NCBI GenBank assembly: GCA_035235625.1
Contig: CP141144.1
Span: 24,177,014 to 24,241,013, forward strand
Length of the DNA: 64,000 nucleotides
Source of the DNA: Saururus chinensis
Lineage: Eukaryota > Streptophyta > Magnoliopsida > Piperales > Saururaceae
Direction: 5' to 3'
Part shown: positions 1 to 12,275 of the stretch, one piece after another
How positions within the stretch are numbered: position 1 is the stretch's first letter
Layout: the number at the start of each line of letters is the position of its first letter
Made by a program: the position numbers and the translations under genes
Notes under the pieces: generated by a model
Databases searched by the model: none
What the model was told of the DNA's origin: nothing
What the model saw: the letters and a program-made list of their open reading frames with translations, nothing else

Positions 1-109
1 CACTAAGTCATATACTCTTAACAAATTCTGAAAAATAAAAGAAACAACAGATAATTTTGTTTATCTCTTATTTGTTACTTCAAAGTTAGTAAAATATTTT
101 ACTCTTCAG

Positions 110-877
110 GTGCACCCTGGACTTTATGGTGATAACAAAACTCGATTAATGACGACTTGGACAGTAATCTTTGTGCATTTCCTTCGCATTCTTTTTCATT
201 ATTGTGGAGTACGTGCTTATATGCTCTTGTTGCTTTGTAATGCTTATATGTGCAATAAAAACACTATCTAGGCAGATGGATACAATAAAACTGGGTGTTA
301 CGACGCAAACTGCCCCGGCTTTGTACACGTGAACAAAGATATTGGCCTTGGCCTTGTTATTTCTCCTGTTTCGGTCTATGGAGGAGAACAACGGGTTGTT
401 TGCATCGCAATTATAAAGGTGATTAACTTATATCTAAAAAATGATCTATTGTTTCCAACTCATATAATCAAATTTAAATTGTTTGTCACATTACAGGACC
501 GTGATACAGGGAATTGGTGGCTTTTTCTTGGCCAGTCAAGTCAAACACCAATAGGCTACTGGCCAAAAGAGTTATTTACCACCTTATCGGACTCTGCTCA
601 TAGAATTTTATGGGCCGGTGAGACATATCATAGCCCTGATAGTTTCAGCTCTCCTCCTATGGGAAGTGGTCATTTCGCCGATGAAGGATGGGGCAAAGCA
701 GCCTATATATCTAAAATTGAGCGTGTCAACGAAGGCAATTCGTTTGAATGGGTGTCTCGCTTTCACATTGAAAAACAAGTTGACGCTGAAAAATGTTATA
801 GTGCAAGAGCCGAATTTGGAGAACTTGGTAAGGGATTTGGGTTTTTTCTTGGAGGACCTGGCGGTGACTGCAACTGA
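110..877 (+). CDS. Neprosin-domain (DUF239) protein, 3' exons only
   Basis: This is the C-terminal part of a plant neprosin-family protein, a group of secreted or vacuolar proteins that includes the prolyl endopeptidase neprosin of pitcher plants. Three exons are visible and join in phase 0: 110-163, 272-418 and 497-877, with the stop TGA at 875-877. Introns have AG/GT borders. The encoded protein shows family hallmarks in order: VHPGLYGDNKTRL, then TGCYDANCPGFV, ISPVSVYGGEQ, GNWWLFLGQSSQTPIGYWP, a glutamate in WAGETYHSP, and MGSGHFADEGWGKAAY. The two cysteines in GCYDANCPGF are typical of the domain. The N-terminal exons, signal peptide and propeptide domain lie before the window, so start and full length cannot be judged. 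I see no stop or frameshift in the visible part. Most plant members have no demonstrated enzymatic role, so function beyond family membership is inference. Confidence 0.9.
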
Positions 878-2756
878 TAAGCCAACTCTTGCGGGCGTCG
901 TAGGCAAGCAAATCATTTGCTACTATTTTAAAAAATAAATGAAGCTATTAATGTCATGAGGGAACATTCGCCAAGTACATAAGCTGCATACCAAGTAATT
1001 GCAATGATTTCACTATTAAACAACATCATCATATAAAAGGAGAAAAAGCTAAAATTATAAAATTAGTCTCTACATTATTATTACCAAAGTGTTTCCCCAT
1101 CATACAAAAATAATGTTACAAACTATCATGTGATGAAGAGTAGGAACTTGCTGGTCCATGAGCAGACAGGTATGAAGTAATATTATTAGAAGAATGCATA
1201 TCCTATTTAATAGGATAGCTTAATCACTACCACTACCTCTTTCACGTGCATATGATATACACAACGTTGAAGGCCATTACTTTGATGCGCGAATAAACCA
1301 TTTTTTACTGTTGCTTAAGACAATATCTATTTAATTAAACCGTATAATATCTTGCATATATACATAGCACGAAAATGGACTGAGCAGTTTTTTGAATATG
1401 CAGCTAAACCCATACTCGAAATTCATTCAGCAGTACATGTTCTCTAATGCTAAATAAATACACATACTACATGCATGAGAAATGCATCTAAACCATTCAT
1501 TTACATGTCCATTTCATCAAACGCACTTGTCACCAGCATCATTCAGCTGTTTGGTATTCCCAGGAAACTCCTTCGTTGTCAAGTTGTTGATCAACAAGAA
1601 AACCAGCAGTCGTGAAGCAACACAAGAGTCACATCTCTCAGCGTTGATTGAAGAAATATTTTGATTGTAAACAAAGAAATGGATGTTAGGCTTGTTTTCC
1701 AATTAAAACTTGAGGTGGATCAATTGTCTCAATTGATATATGTTTTGGGCTTTCAAAACTATCTATGTAATTGGCCTGAGTAAAAATACATATTAAATTG
1801 TACTTTTAGTGGCGAATTTGGCCCGTTACCATAGGATTGTAGGGTTCTTAACAATATTGTATTGGTTTAAATATAAATATATCATTAGTCATCCTAATAT
1901 GGTACCTTAAGTGACAATTATTCTTAGTCAAGTTCTAAACCAGAAATACATTATGAGAATTTGAAGAAGATTAGTAGAGGAAAAACTTTACTAAAGGACA
2001 TAAAGTTTTGTCCAAGCTCTGATAGTTATAGGTACACCTAATCTTATTATGTTTTATTCCATCAATTGGTTTCGAGGCTATGTTGATTACAACAGTGACT
2101 AGTGGCAGGCACAATTTTTTTTGCTCATAGGTGTCACAACTGGAAGGCTGTAGATCCACCAGACAACTGCCAAACTGTAGGCCAAAGCGGACGTGCCGGC
2201 CAGAGCTGCTACCACTAGGCGTTGGGCTCTGGTCTGTGCTGCCACACTGCCTGCCCTCTAGACGAGTAGACACATTCAAGCTGCATCTCAAAGATCATTA
2301 TGTTTACTGTTTCAATGGGGATCACGTCATCGGACTAGTCTGAACATGTCTGGCTCTGGCCGGCGCCTCCTTCTTCAGGCATTTGGGTAGTGGCTGGCTC
2401 TGCCGCTATGCACAAAGGCATCCGGCTCAATTTTTTCCTCCTCTAGTTCGGTTTAAATCAGCCTCACTCGATGCCGCTATCCATTTTTTTGGTCGGATCT
2501 GCAATCACTACTATCAAGCAAAGGGATTTCAGTAATCTGGGTGTTGGTGGGACTTTCCGGATGATAGCGGTGCTTTTTTTTTTTGGGCCACTGGTGAGCT
2601 TCAACCTCTTTGTCGAGAGGTTGAAAATGACTTGCAGAAGAGAGTTGAGATGACTAGCTTTTGCGGGTTACTACCTCTGATCTATGCAAAGGTAAATGTA
2701 CTTATTAGGGAATAGTAAATCAATGCACACTCCTCTAGATTTCACATCAAAATAAA
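878..2756. other. Intergenic DNA, nothing recognised
   Basis: AT-rich non-coding sequence downstream of the neprosin gene. The first roughly 100-150 bases should hold its 3' UTR. A somewhat GC-richer patch at about 2130-2400 has short open frames on both strands but no family signature. No tRNA, rRNA or clear repeat was recognised. Confidence 0.5.
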
Positions 2757-4015
2757 GTGGCAAAAATGCGTAATAAGACATTTATGGACATAGTCAGATC
2801 CATAATAAATCACAATAAATTAGGAACAAATTTTCGGGATGAAGCTTTAGACACCATTGTGTATATCCTTCATCATGCACCTACAAAGGTAGTCCAACAG
2901 ATACCTTATAAGCCATGGATGAATCAACGCCTAAGCTTAGCTTAGATTGTGGGGGTCCAAGGTATATCTTAATGTGTCAAACTAGCATAGGTCTAAGCTT
3001 GACCTTAAGACCAAAAAGTACAACTTTATGGATTACTGTGACCACTCTAATAGGTACAAATTTGTTGTTCACTATATAGATAGGTTAGTGGGGTTATAGA
3101 GTTTATAGATGCTTATTTCTTATAAAAAGAATTACAACCCAAAATACCTAATAAAAGAGTTGATTTATTGAAAATAGTAAAAGAGACTAGTTATAGTATT
3201 GTCCCTGAGGAAGTAATTGGATTAAGTCAAAATCAAACCAACAAGGGACTAAGGGCATTAAGGGAATAAGACCTTCAACCCAGTTAAGGAACTTCTATAC
3301 AATGCTAGAGGAAGATAGTGTTTTATTAGATGAACCTATTCTAGATAACTTAATTAATATTTAGCAAGTTTTAAGTCTTTCAGATGTTCAAGAATGACAG
3401 AATATTATTCAAGAAGAAATGAATTTAATCCTATAGAATAACGTTTGAGAGAGTGGATCCACCTAAAGGGCAGAACTCTATATGGTATAAATGGATCTTC
3501 AAAAAAAAGCTTAAGGCAGAGGATCAATAGACAAGTATAAAGCAAAATTAGTGGCCAAAGGGTTCACCCAAGTGTATGAGATGAACTTTAAGGATACATA
3601 TTCACTTATGTATATATTTGATTCAATTAGATGTCTTATAGCAATCATTGTTTTCTTTTAATTTAGAGTTGCACAAAATAGATGTAAAAATTACTTCTTA
3701 AATAGATATTTAAAGAAGAAAATTTACATAGAATAACCTCAATGTTTTGTAGTTCCTAGAGAGGAATACAAGGTGTGTATACTAATAAAATTATTATATG
3801 GTCATAAACAATATCTAAGGTAATAGTACTTCACTTTTGACAAGGTGATTAGTAAATATGGGTTTATAGTGATTGACCATGATCACTATGTTTATAATTT
3901 TCATGATGTGACTAGGTATATGATGTTGTTACTTTATATAGATGACATACTCTTTATAGATAATGACTTAAGTATGATTGTCAGTTTAAAGGAGTAGTTC
4001 AAAACTTTGCAATGA
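2757..4015 (+). mobile_element. Ty1/copia retrotransposon fossil (pol fragment)
   Basis: A degenerate, 5'- and 3'-incomplete copia pol region on the plus strand. Recognisable parts in order are an integrase C-terminal stretch near 2757-2940 (RNKTFMDIVRS, then APTKVVQQIPYKPW), the start of reverse transcriptase near 3470-3660 (AKLVAKGFTQ), and the RT catalytic stretch near 3925-3960 (LYIDDILF). No LTRs were found around it. It is broken many times over and is old. It stops being recognisable where hAT-like terminal sequence begins at about 4020. Confidence 0.8.
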
Positions 4016-4130
4016 AAGACATTAGGATACATCTGGGGTCGGGTTTTGCAGGACCAGACCTGACCCGAGATAGGAACCGAGTTCCTTGAACCTGACCCGA
4101 CCAGAGATAGGAACTGAAACAAATATTTTT
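4012..4130. repeat. hAT-type terminal sequence (one end only)
   Basis: Starts TAGGATACATCTGGGGTCGGG and holds repeated, alternating-strand GACCCGA/TCGGGTC and GGAACCGA subterminal motifs. It resembles the left end of the better preserved hAT at 35181, which starts TAGGGCTACATCTCGG and carries GGAACCGAACC motifs. The join lies directly inside the copia fossil. No convincing partner end was found, so this may be a truncated hAT or a deletion derivative. Confidence 0.4.
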
Positions 4131-5000
4131 GCGACAAACAAATATTTTTATCTAATAGTATATCTTTTGCGACACTTTCAAAAATTTGTTGCAAAAATAC
4201 TATACATTGGCAAAATAAGTTTTTTTGCGACAAATAGGTTCTTTTGTTGCTAAAAGTAAGGTCTTTTGCGACACATTTTTTATTTTGCCGCAAATACAAT
4301 CACCTTTTTGGGACTAATAATATTTTATTGTAAAACATCATGGGTCTTATCAATAACAATTAATTTTGGCACAAAAGGTCTAGTTTTTTAGCTATAAAAT
4401 ATGCAATTTGTCCCCAAAAAATTTCTATTAATATTTTTTATGGCAATAAATTTTTTCCTCAACGCTTTTGCAATAACTTTAAGTAGTCATTGCAAAAGCA
4501 CTATAACTAAGCATTTAGCCATAAATGAATGTTTGTCTGTAAAAGTTTTATTTTGGATGAATATAAAACTCATCCCAAAAGGATGTACTTTGAAAACAAA
4601 AGAGTGTTTACAACAACATGCTTAAATCGCCGCAAATACCACCTATTTATTTGAGATGAGTGAGTAGTTTTATGGAAAATTGTATCGATATTTACAACAA
4701 AATTCAAAATATGTCCTAAATGGACCTCATTTTATTTTATTTGAAAATAACCTAACTATCTATTTGAGAGAGTTTAAGAAATTTCTTGCAAAAATTGTAC
4801 ACCTTTTTCAACAAGTTGGTTAGTTTGTGGCAAATATCAATTTTTACAACAAATTTTAAAACTCATCACAAATGGTATTTAAATTTTTTTTATTAAAATA
4901 AAGAATAGTACAAGTTTGTAAATTTCTCACTAAATTAACAAACTTTAAAGATATTTTATATGCATATATTTTTATAGGATTTATTATGGTTATTTTTAAT
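4131..5000. repeat. Degenerate array with TTTGCGACAAA-like motifs
   Basis: Many variants of TTGCGACAAA, TTGTTGC and GCCGCAAAT occur on both strands in very AT-rich DNA, for example near 4130, 4165, 4210, 4265 and 4625. Clustered short motifs in both orientations are how CACTA subterminal regions look, as in the clear CACTA element at 7383. No CACTA termini were found here, so the class is a guess. Confidence 0.3.
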
Positions 5001-7379
5001 AATGAGTTTCCAAAAACATCGTTGGTGGTATTTAAAAAAAAAAATCAAAGCTTCATGAAACCATTGGTGAAGCTTTCCTCATGAAATCCTAGATGCGGAA
5101 TGAAATAGATTATTTGAGATTGGCACTTTCTATTAATCTTGAAGGTTTAGTATGAGGCACATATAACTTTGACCTGCTTATCCCCTTGCGCCATGTGATC
5201 TTGAGCCCAGGTTAACATTATCTCTTTATAGTTCAGTTTATTTCAACGGCTACGATTAGAGTAGAAAGTATCACAATTTTCCATATGCATTAGCCAGTGT
5301 TCACGCTTTAAAAACCACAAATCTACAACACGACGATTTTCTTAGAAAAATTAAGAACTCAAAGTCAATGTAACAATTCATGTTGGCTGCAGTACAATAG
5401 GTTTGTTTAGCTGGAAATTATATGTTCCCAATCTTTTGGCAGGGACATGGGATTCTGCCATTTCTGCCGCTCTTCGGTTATACCAGTTACTGTTTTTTTC
5501 CCAGCTTAAGTGGCAAAATCTTCTACGGCCGACTGTATTTAATGGCGATCGGCCGGTAATGGCAACACAAGATCGGGCCTGGAAGGGGAGAAACAAAAGT
5601 TGGATTCCGCGGCTGAAATCAATAACTGTGTTGAATATGCTTGGAGCTCGTGAATTAGGATCAGGACCTTAGAATTGGGATCTCGACACTTGTTGAAAAA
5701 AGTGAACGCTTTAAAGAGGCTGCACGAGTTGCTTCACATGAAGTAACTGAAGATGCGAAAGGTCAGAAATGTGACTTGATAAGTTGGCTCAACTTCTTTT
5801 GGTTCAGAAGTTCGCTTTAAGCTTCTGTTATAAATCAATTGGCAACTGTCCCAACCTTATTTTTTCAGTACACCCTTTCTTCCGAGGTCAATGTGCACAT
5901 TTATGGTTTGATAGGGGAAGAATTTTTGGTCTTCATGAGTTTGGGATATCTTCCACTTTGCTAATGTGTGTTAGTGTGAACATAATGATCGACGATTTCT
6001 GTAAAGGGGAAGATATCCAGAACTTTTGTGTGAGCACCAAAAACTTCACTTGATGGGAGGTTGTAGGTGTTGGATTTCGAGTTCTAAGTGAGTCCCACAT
6101 CTATTTTATCTAGGACCGTCAGATTTAATTAAGGTTGGTCGTTTTGGTCCGGGTTAATAAGAATTAGTCAAGTCTACATAATAATATCGGCCATGTATTG
6201 CTTTTTAATCTCTTAATCTCTACCATTGACATGTAACAGAATATAACAAACTTTTTGTTCAAAATGTTCATTATGTAAATTATTTGATTGTACTGTTCTC
6301 TTTATAAGTAGATAGTCAATATTCTACCAATTCAGGAAAATGAAAACATGGCACTCTTCTTCTTAGTTTCTACTTTCACATTTATTTCTTTCAATATTTT
6401 TTCATCCTTTATGTGGTGTCAATAAGTAAAGGATAAAGTATATTATTGGCGAATTCAATAATAAAAACACAATCTAGTATTTGACGTAATGCTTCTTTTG
6501 GGATTGAAGATTTGGGATGTATCATCAATTTATGATTAACTCTCAAGACATGAAGAAATCAAGTTGAATAAAAAAAAATTACATGAAGCCTTGAACAAGT
6601 TTCATAAGGTCCAAAGATACATCAAATTCGTATTTTCTTAATATTTTCGTTGAGTTCTTATCATGCAAGAAATCATTAAATGTCAAAGTTGCTTTAAGAA
6701 TAAAAGATGAAAAAATCAGTTATACGTATGTTTGCTCGAACGTTCTATTTGGAAGTCTAGAGCCCTTATATCATAACCTAAAATATTTAAATCTATTTTT
6801 TATATTCATCGTAGTGCAGAAAATTAAGTAAACATTTTTCAAGTTTTCAAACAAATGAAAGTATTGATTATGCAACTACCCAAACTGTGACTATTGCTTT
6901 TTTCACATAGAATAACAAAAGCATGTATATCCACAATAAATACTTTTAAACAAGCCAAAGTTGACCTTCTAAGTTAAGCTATGTCTCAAATATATAAATA
7001 TAACACAAAAAATGTGTGCATATTATCCACAGCAAGGATCCTTAATTTGCCTTGCTAGCATGTTCTCACACCACCTACTGAGAAGCGCTACACTTCACTA
7101 GGAAGAACCTACACCACTAGGATCAAGTGCTTTATGGTCACTCACCTTCTTTTAAAATTACTTAACAGTATCAAAAGATATAATCAAACATAAAAATTTT
7201 GTGGTTGCTCGCCCTCTTTTAAAATTAGCTCCTTGACCATTCTCACCTTATTTATGGTTTAGTGTTCATATTATTATTTCTTTATCCTAGATGGAGAACA
7301 TTACACTTATTACAATTTCCTGTAGGTGCTTTTATTTTAGCACTTCCAATTCATACCCATCATCACACTTCACCAAGAC
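5001..7379. other. Intergenic DNA, nothing assigned
   Basis: AT-rich sequence. A patch at about 5400-5820 is of more even composition and has short open frames on both strands without any family signature; it could be a captured gene fragment, but I cannot name a source. The rest holds no recognised gene or repeat. Confidence 0.4.
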
Positions 7380-7397
7380 TGACACTACAACAAATTA

Positions 7398-7915
7398 CAG
7401 TATTAGCGATGCATATAAGTGTCGCTAATGGTACCATAAGTGTCGCTAATGAATATTAGCGATGCATAAAAAATATCGCTAAATACGTCGTTAAAAGTAC
7501 AGTCGCTACTGCTTATTAGCGACACTTACCATAAGCGTCGTTAAAATATTACTATTAGCGACGCATATTAAGCGTCGCTAATACGTTACTATTAGCGACG
7601 CTTAGCAATAAGCGTCGCTAGTAGTTATTTATAAGCGATGCTTAATATACCTCGCTAATGATAAAAAAATAATAAAAATAAATTTCTAAAAAACGAAATA
7701 AATTTCTATTAGCGATGCTTTAGTAAGCGTCGCTAATATGAAATAAAAATAAATAAAAATAAAAATTAAACACCATTAGCGACGCTTACAAAAGCGTCGC
7801 TAATATGAAATAAAAAAAAAAAGCCATTAGCGACGCTTTTATAAGCGTCGCTAATATGAAATAAAAATAAAAAAAGCCATTAGTGACGCTTTTATAAGCG
7901 TCGCTAGTGACTTAA
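7398..7915. repeat. Left subterminal repeat array of the CACTA element
   Basis: About 20 copies of TTAGCGACGC-type motifs, often as facing pairs that could fold as TTAGCGACGC(N)GCGTCGCTAA. Spacers are A-rich. This is the presumed transposase-binding region. Confidence 0.85.
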
Positions 7916-7969
7916 TAAATTAATACAAAAACCCGCTGGTGGCATAAACCCGCCGATGGGGGGTCAGAA

Positions 7970-8770
7970 TCCAGTGGAGAGGGGAGAGGAGGAATAGGGG
8001 GAGGGGCCAGCGGGTGGGGGAGGGAGGGGGAAGCAGGGGGGAGAGGGGCCAGGTGGGGGAGGGAGGGGCGACCGAGCCGGGGGGCATTAGGGGAGCAGGG
8101 GGGAGCAACGGGGGAGGAGGGAGGGGGTAGAGCGAGGCCAGCAGGTGGGGGAGGGAGGGGGGACTGAGCAGCGGAGGAGAGGGACCAGGTGGGGGAGGAA
8201 GGGGCGACTAAGCCGGGAGGCATCGAGAGGAGGGGGCAGCAGCGGGGGAGGAGGGAAGGGGGGACCGAGCAAGGGGGAGAGGGGCGAGGTGGGGGAGGGA
8301 GGGGCGACGGGGCGGGGGCCATCGGGGAGGGGGGACTAGGCCGAGGAAAGGGGGGCTAGGCGGCGGAGAGGGGGGCTGGGCGGCGGCGGCGGATGGAGGC
8401 TGGGGCAAAGGGGGACTGGTCGGTAGTGGACGGAGGCTGGGGGTGGAGGGGCTGCGCGGCGGTGGACAACTGGAGCAAGGGGAGGGAGCGGTAGACCAGA
8501 GCAGAGGGGAAAGAGAAAGGAGGGGGTGGAGGCCAGAGGACAAGGCGCCGTGGACGGCAGTGAGGAGAGGCGGAGGAAGCGGCGGGAAGGCAGTGATGGC
8601 GGGGTGGAGAGGTGCCGGGCGGCGGGGAGGCAGGGGCATACACTAGGAGGGAGGGGGGAGCTGGGGAGAGAGAGGCGGAGCCGGGGGCGAGATGGAGGAG
8701 GAGCCGGATTCCGGGAGGCGGCACGGTCGGAAGTTGGACGGCGGGGCAGTCGAAAACGGGGCGGCAGGGT
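7970..8770. repeat. G-rich minisatellite-like tract inside the CACTA element
   Basis: The plus strand is almost pure purine with many runs of four to six G. A core close to CCAGGTGGGGGAGGGAGGGG recurs near 8000, 8049, 8128, 8186 and 8285 at uneven spacing. The tract has high G-quadruplex potential. Long open frames across it encode only proline-, serine- or glycine-rich low-complexity sequence and are composition artefacts. Confidence 0.8.
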
Positions 8771-9135
8771 GGCGATGTGCCGGGCAGCGCAGAGGTAGGG
8801 GATATAAGGCGTAGGCGAAATTTCACCTGCACCTTTTTAATTTTTTTTAAATAAAAAGTTTTAGCGATGCTCTCACAATATACATCGCTACTGATCACTA
8901 TTATGTCACTAGTATGACTCAGTAGCAACATCTCACAATATACGTCGCTACTGATCGTCGCTAAATATTAATACTATACTGTGGCGATTTGTTTTTAATT
9001 AAGACATTTTAGCGATGCTCTCCTCGAGCGTCGCTATTAGGCATCCAGTAGCGACGTATAAATTTATACGTCGCTACTGATGTCTACTAGCGACGCTCAT
9101 CACGAGTGTCGCTAAAAGCTTTTTTATAGAGATTT

Positions 9136-11700
9136 TTGTCTATCTCTTCTCTCTCTCCTCTCTCTCCACCCTCTCTCTCCTTTCTCTCTCCTCCCCTCTC
9201 TCTCTCCACTCTCTCTTTCCTCTCTCTCCCCTCTCTCCTCCCTCTCTCTCTCTTCTCTCTCTCTCCTCTCTCCCTCTCTCTCTCCACTCTCTCGATCTCC
9301 TCTCTCTCCTCCCCTCTCTCTCTCCCTTCCCTCTCCTCTCTCTCCTCCCTCTCTCCACCCATTCCCTCTCCTCTCTCTCTTCCCTCTCTCTCCACTCTTC
9401 CATCTCCTCTCTCTTCCCTCTCTCTCTCTCTATCTCTTCTCTCTCCACCCTCCCATTCTCTCTCTCCACAATTTCCTTCTCCTCTCTCTCCCCTCTCTCT
9501 CCTCTCTCTCCTCCCTCTCTCTCCTCTCTCTCTCCTCTCTCTCTATCTCCCCTCTCTCTCCACTCTCTCCCTTCTCTCTCCTCTCTCTCTCCCCTCTCTC
9601 CTCTCTCCTATCTAACTACACACTCTCTCCTCTAATTTCAAATTTTTAATATTTTTTCTTCTTTAAAATTAATTTTAAAAATAAAAAATTTAAATGAAAA
9701 ACCTAATAACGACGTATAAATCTATAAGTCGCTATTAGTACATTTCTTAGCGACATATATTTCTATACGACGCTAATACATACACTAATAGCGACATATA
9801 TTTTATTTTAATTATTTTTTATTTTTAAAAAGAAAAAAATTAATAAATTTTTTTAAAAATTAAAATAAAATTCCTCTCACCCTCCCTCTCTTCCCTCCCC
9901 TCTCCTCTCTCTCTCTTCCCTACCCTCTCTCTCCCTCTCTCTCTTCCCTATCCTCCCCTCTCTCTCTTCCCTCCCCTCTCTCACTCTCGCTCCTCCCTCT
10001 CCCTCTCTCTCTCCCCTCTCTCCTCTCTCTCTTCCCTCCCCTCTCCTCTCTCTACTCCCTCTCCTTCTCTCTCTCCTCTCCTCTCTCTCCCCTCCCCTCT
10101 CTCTTCCCTCCCTCTATCTCTCTCTTCCCTCCCCTCTCTCTCTTCCCTCTCCTCTCTCTCCTATCTACCTACACACTATCTCTCCTCTAATTTCAATTTT
10201 TTAATATTTTTTATTCTTTAAAATTAATTTTTTTTAAAAATTAAATAAAAACTAATAGCGGCGTATAAATCTATACGTCGCTATTAGTATTTTATTTTAA
10301 TTATTTTTTTATTTTTAAAAAGAAAATTTTAATAAATTTTTTTTAAAATCAAAATAAAATTCTTCTCACCCTCCCTCACTTCCCTCCCCTCTCCTCTCTG
10401 TCTCTCTTCCCTCCCCTCTCTCTCTTCCCTATCCTCCCCTCTCCTCTCTATCTCTCTTCCCTCCCCTCTCTCTCTTCCCTATCCTCCCCTCTCCTCTCTC
10501 TCTCTCTCTTCCCTCCCCTCTCTCTTCCCTATCCTCCCTGTCTCTCTCTTCCCTCCCCTCTCTCACTCTCTCTCCTCCCTCTCCCTCTCTCTCCCCTCCC
10601 CTCTCCTCTCTCTCTCTCTCTTCCCTCCCCCTCTCTCTCCCCTCTCTCACTTCCCTATCCTCTCCTCTCTCTTGCTCTCTCTTCCCTCCCCTCTCCTCAC
10701 TCTCTCTCTCGCTCTCTCTCCTCCCTCTCTCTCCCCTCTCCTCTCTCTCCTCCCTCCCTCTCCCCTCTCCTCTCTCTCCCTTCTCTCTCTCTTCCCTATC
10801 CACTCCTCTCTCTCTTCCCTCCCCTCCCTCTCTCTCCTCCCTCTCCCTCTCTCTCACTCTCCCCTCTCCTCTAACTCTCCCCTCTCCTCTCTCTCTCCCT
10901 CTCTCTTCCCTCCCCTCTCTCTCTCTTCGCTCTCCTCTCTCTCCTATTTACCTACACATTATCTCTCCTCTAATTTCAAATTTTAAATATTTTTTATTCT
11001 TTAAAATTAATTTTAAAAATAAAATAAATAAATAAAAAACCTAATAGCGACGTATAGCTATATACGTCGCTATTAGTATTTTATTTTAATTATTTTTTAT
11101 TTTCAAAAATAAAAAAAATTAATAAATTTTTTAAAAAATCAAAATAAAATTCCTCTCACCCTCCCTCTCTTCCCTCCCCTATCTCTCACTTCCCTATCCT
11201 CTCCTCTCTCTCCCCTCCCTCTCCTCACTCTCTCTCCTCCCTCTCCCTCTCCTCACTCTCTCTCCTCTCCTCTCTCTCCCTCTCTCCCCTCTCCTCTCTC
11301 TCCCTATCTCTCTCCCCTCTCTCTCTTCCCTATCCTCTCCTCTCTCTCTCTCCCCTCTCTTTCTTCCCTATCCTCTCCTCTCTCTCTCTCTTCCCTCCCC
11401 TCTCCTCTCTCTCCTCGCTCTCTCTCACTCTCCCCTCTCCTCTCTCTCCCCTCCCCTCTCCTATTTACCTACACACTATATCTCCTCTAATTTCAAATTT
11501 TAAATATTTTTTATTCTTTAAAATTAATTTTAAAAATAAAAAAATAATTAAATAAAAAACCTAATAGCAACGTATACGTAGTTATTGGTACATATATTAG
11601 CGACGTATAGCTATATATATTGCTATTAGTAGTTTATTTTAATTATTTTTTATTTTAAAACAAAAAAATTAATAATTTTTTTAAAAAATTAATAATTTTT
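9136..11700. repeat. Four tandem CT-rich modules inside the CACTA element
   Basis: Each module is a CT-repeat tract followed by a conserved non-CT piece: CTACCTACACACTATCTCTCC, then TCTAATTTCAAATTTT, TTCTTTAAAATTAATTTT, a facing pair of TAGCGACGTAT/ATACGTCGCTA motifs, and AAATAAAATTCCTCTCACC, leading into the next CT tract. The conserved pieces sit near 9608-9890, 10165-10375, 10945-11165 and 11460-11720. The CT tracts vary in length, so this is segmental tandem duplication plus microsatellite drift. Confidence 0.8.
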
Positions 11701-11729
11701 TTTAAAAATTAAAATAAAATTTTAATAAA

Positions 11730-12255
11730 AAATAGGTAGTAGCGACGCATGTGACTATGCATCACTACTACCAAGGGTAATAGTGACATATTTTAGACTA
11801 CATCGCTACTACTAGTGTATGTAGTAGCGATGTATAGTATATGCGTCGCTATTAGTTCTTATTTTTAATTTTTTTTTAAAAAATGAGAATTATTAGCAAC
11901 GCTAATTTGTAAATGTTGCTATTGTTGTGAAAGTAGTAGTGACGTTTGGAATTATACATCGTTAACAGTTTTATTTTTTAAAAAAAATTAAAATATATAT
12001 CTTTTAGCGACATTTACAACAGCGTCGCTAATAACGTAAGTATTAGCAACGCATAAATGAAAGTGTCGCTAAAAGGTTACGTATTAGCGACGTTTGGAAT
12101 TATGCATTGCTAATAGACTACCATTAGCGACGCTTAGTATTATGCATCGCTAATATTGGTATTTTTTGCGACGGTTTTGTATATGTCGTTATTATCACTT
12201 TTCAGCGATGCATAGTATTACGACGCTTATATAAGCGTCGCTAATACCCAATTTT
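11730..12255. repeat. Right subterminal repeat array of the CACTA element
   Basis: TTAGCGACGC/GCGTCGCTAA variants in both orientations, denser towards the terminus. They mirror the left array and are the presumed transposase-binding sites. Confidence 0.8.
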
Positions 12256-12275
12256 GTTGTAGTGTGGTGCACTAC

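Larger units (their letters stand above)
7383..12264. mobile_element. Non-autonomous CACTA (En/Spm) transposon, 4.9 kb
   Basis: The left end reads CACTACAACAAATTACAG and the right end is its inverted counterpart, TTTTGTTGTAGTG, so the termini share CACTACAACAAA. The 3-bp flanks are TGA (7380-7382) and TGG (12265-12267), a target duplication with one change. Subterminal regions carry dozens of TTAGCGACGC / GCGTCGCTAA motifs in both orientations, as is typical of CACTA elements, where the transposase binds such repeats. No TNPA/TNPD-like (Transposase_21) coding sequence is present. The interior is instead a G-rich tract, a second motif cluster and four CT-rich modules. The element would depend on a transposase encoded elsewhere. 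Confidence 0.9.

Noticed and set aside
329-877. Single uninterrupted 182-codon reading of the neprosin region from an internal ATG
   Set aside because: It reads through an AT-rich intron (419-496) with GT...AG borders; family similarity is continuous only when this is removed.
7912-8931. Long open frames for proline/serine-rich proteins, up to 191 codons
   Set aside because: They are the complement of the G-rich CACTA tract; several overlapping frames on both strands are open only because of the base composition.
9087-10986. Open frames encoding Ser-Leu-Pro and Arg-Glu repeats
   Set aside because: Direct translation of CT/GA microsatellite DNA in the CACTA modules, without independent coding signs.
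7383-12264. Regularly spaced facing motifs as a CRISPR-like array
   Set aside because: The motifs are CACTA subterminal repeats with irregular spacers in a eukaryotic genome.
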